Shown here: one piece after another, positions 63,685 to 64,000 of the stretch
Layout of the letters: each line of letters opens with the position of its first letter
Numbering within the stretch: position 1 is the first letter of the stretch
NCBI RefSeq assembly: GCF_001039005.1
Contig: NZ_LDWR01000014.1
Coordinates: 124,001 to 188,000, forward strand
DNA length: 64,000 nt
Direction of reading: 5' to 3'
Origin: Burkholderia cepacia
Lineage (GTDB): Bacteria > Pseudomonadota > Gammaproteobacteria > Burkholderiales > Burkholderiaceae
Notes under the pieces: model-generated
The model's input: only the letters and a program-made list of their open reading frames with translations
Database searches by the model: none
Told to the model about the DNA's origin: nothing
Position numbers and translations under genes: made by a program

Positions 63685-64000
63685 TTATCGAGAGGCGCTC
63701 TTCGGCTCCCCTCCTGCAGCAACGAGCAACTGGTCAACGAGCTCGAGCTTCAGCGGTTTGTCCGCGTTGAGCTTTTTCTTGTCGATCACGTATTTCCAGC
63801 CGTCGCCATTGCCAGGGTTGCGGTAGAAGGCGACGATCGCGACATATTTCGTGTCTGCCTGCATTGGCTGCGTGAGGCTGGCCGACGCACCTGGATTCAG
63901 CACGGAAGCGACGCTCGCCTGCATGTCCTGGGCGAGGACGATCCGATCGTTCTTCAACAAGTCCTCGTAGGACGCGCCATCGAACATCTTGCGATCCTTC
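63685..64000 (-). CDS. tssJ: Type VI secretion lipoprotein TssJ, C-terminal part
   Basis: The frame runs off the right edge, so only the C-terminal ~105 residues are here. MFDGASYEDLLKNDRIVLAQ, then TKYVAIVAFYRNPGNGDGWK and LNADKPLKLELVDQLLVA match the transthyretin-like TssJ domain of type VI secretion systems (typical VAFYRDP and GDGWKYVI strands). TssJ is the outer-membrane lipoprotein of the membrane complex with TssL and TssM. The lipobox and signal must lie beyond the window. It implies that a type VI cluster begins to the right. Confidence 0.8.
   Translation of the reverse strand, partial: KDRKMFDGASYEDLLKNDRIVLAQDMQASVASVLNPGASASLTQPMQADTKYVAIVAFYRNPGNGDGWKYVIDKKKLNADKPLKLELVDQLLVAAGGEPKSASR

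Noticed and set aside
1-64000. CRISPR array or tRNA-linked integration site
   Set aside because: No repeated spacer pattern, tRNA-like cloverleaf or intact integrase was seen on reading both strands by eye.

Overview
The window reads as accessory-rich DNA from a Burkholderia cepacia complex member. It is GC-rich, the thermolysin-type protease gene at 57.9-59.6 kb encodes a 565-residue preproenzyme like ZmpA, and the RND pump, LysR/IclR/MarR regulators and type VI lipoprotein fit that genus. No rRNA, tRNA or CRISPR array was seen. Several stretches (14.0-15.4, 30.4-37.6 and 60.6-63.5 kb) are poorer in GC or hold gene debris, which suggests islands stitched between older genes.

Left part (1-13.9 kb): an insecticidal toxin-complex (Tc) locus. 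A TcC/RHS gene enters from the left edge and ends in a variable domain with a His-Gly/Cys pattern like clan CD (caspase-type) peptidases. A giant 3476-residue TcA subunit and a small overlapping ORF follow. Debris comes next: a DUF1016/YhcG nuclease fragment, an H-NS fragment and an unknown frame.

RiPP locus (15.5-26.6 kb): the most interesting region. A nitrile-hydratase-leader-like precursor with a short Val/Ala/Gly tail is followed by a PoyD-type radical SAM epimerase and two radical SAM B12-type C-methyltransferase homologues, then two unusual class I methyltransferases and a MetX-like alpha/beta hydrolase whose nucleophile serine is a cysteine. This looks like a compact proteusin (polytheonamide-like) pathway without a lanthionine synthetase, transporter or protease in view.

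27-31 kb: a multi-TM histidine kinase, a hotdog thioesterase and a response regulator with a non-DNA-binding C-terminal domain, resembling an Lqs/Cqs-type quorum-sensing pair without its synthase. 31-37.6 kb: a YegL-YegK-YegI-like phosphosignalling triad (VWA, PP2C, atypical kinase) with envelope or secreted proteins on both sides. 37.8-48 kb: an IclR regulator, a 7TMR-DISM histidine kinase convergent with an OmpR regulator, and an MFP-RND-OMP efflux operon.

48-56 kb: a five-gene operon (TauD-like dioxygenase, AMP-forming ligase, thermostable-hemolysin protein, Bcr/CflA MFS, DoxX) with a LysR regulator upstream, possibly a small-molecule pathway; then a divergent MarR regulator and alpha/beta hydrolase. 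56-64 kb: a RhiA-like protein, a small Cys-rich secreted protein, zmpA, a decayed formate/nitrite transporter, two AT-rich secreted proteins, a possible Tli3-like immunity protein, and the 3' end of a TssJ gene that points to a type VI secretion cluster beyond the right edge.
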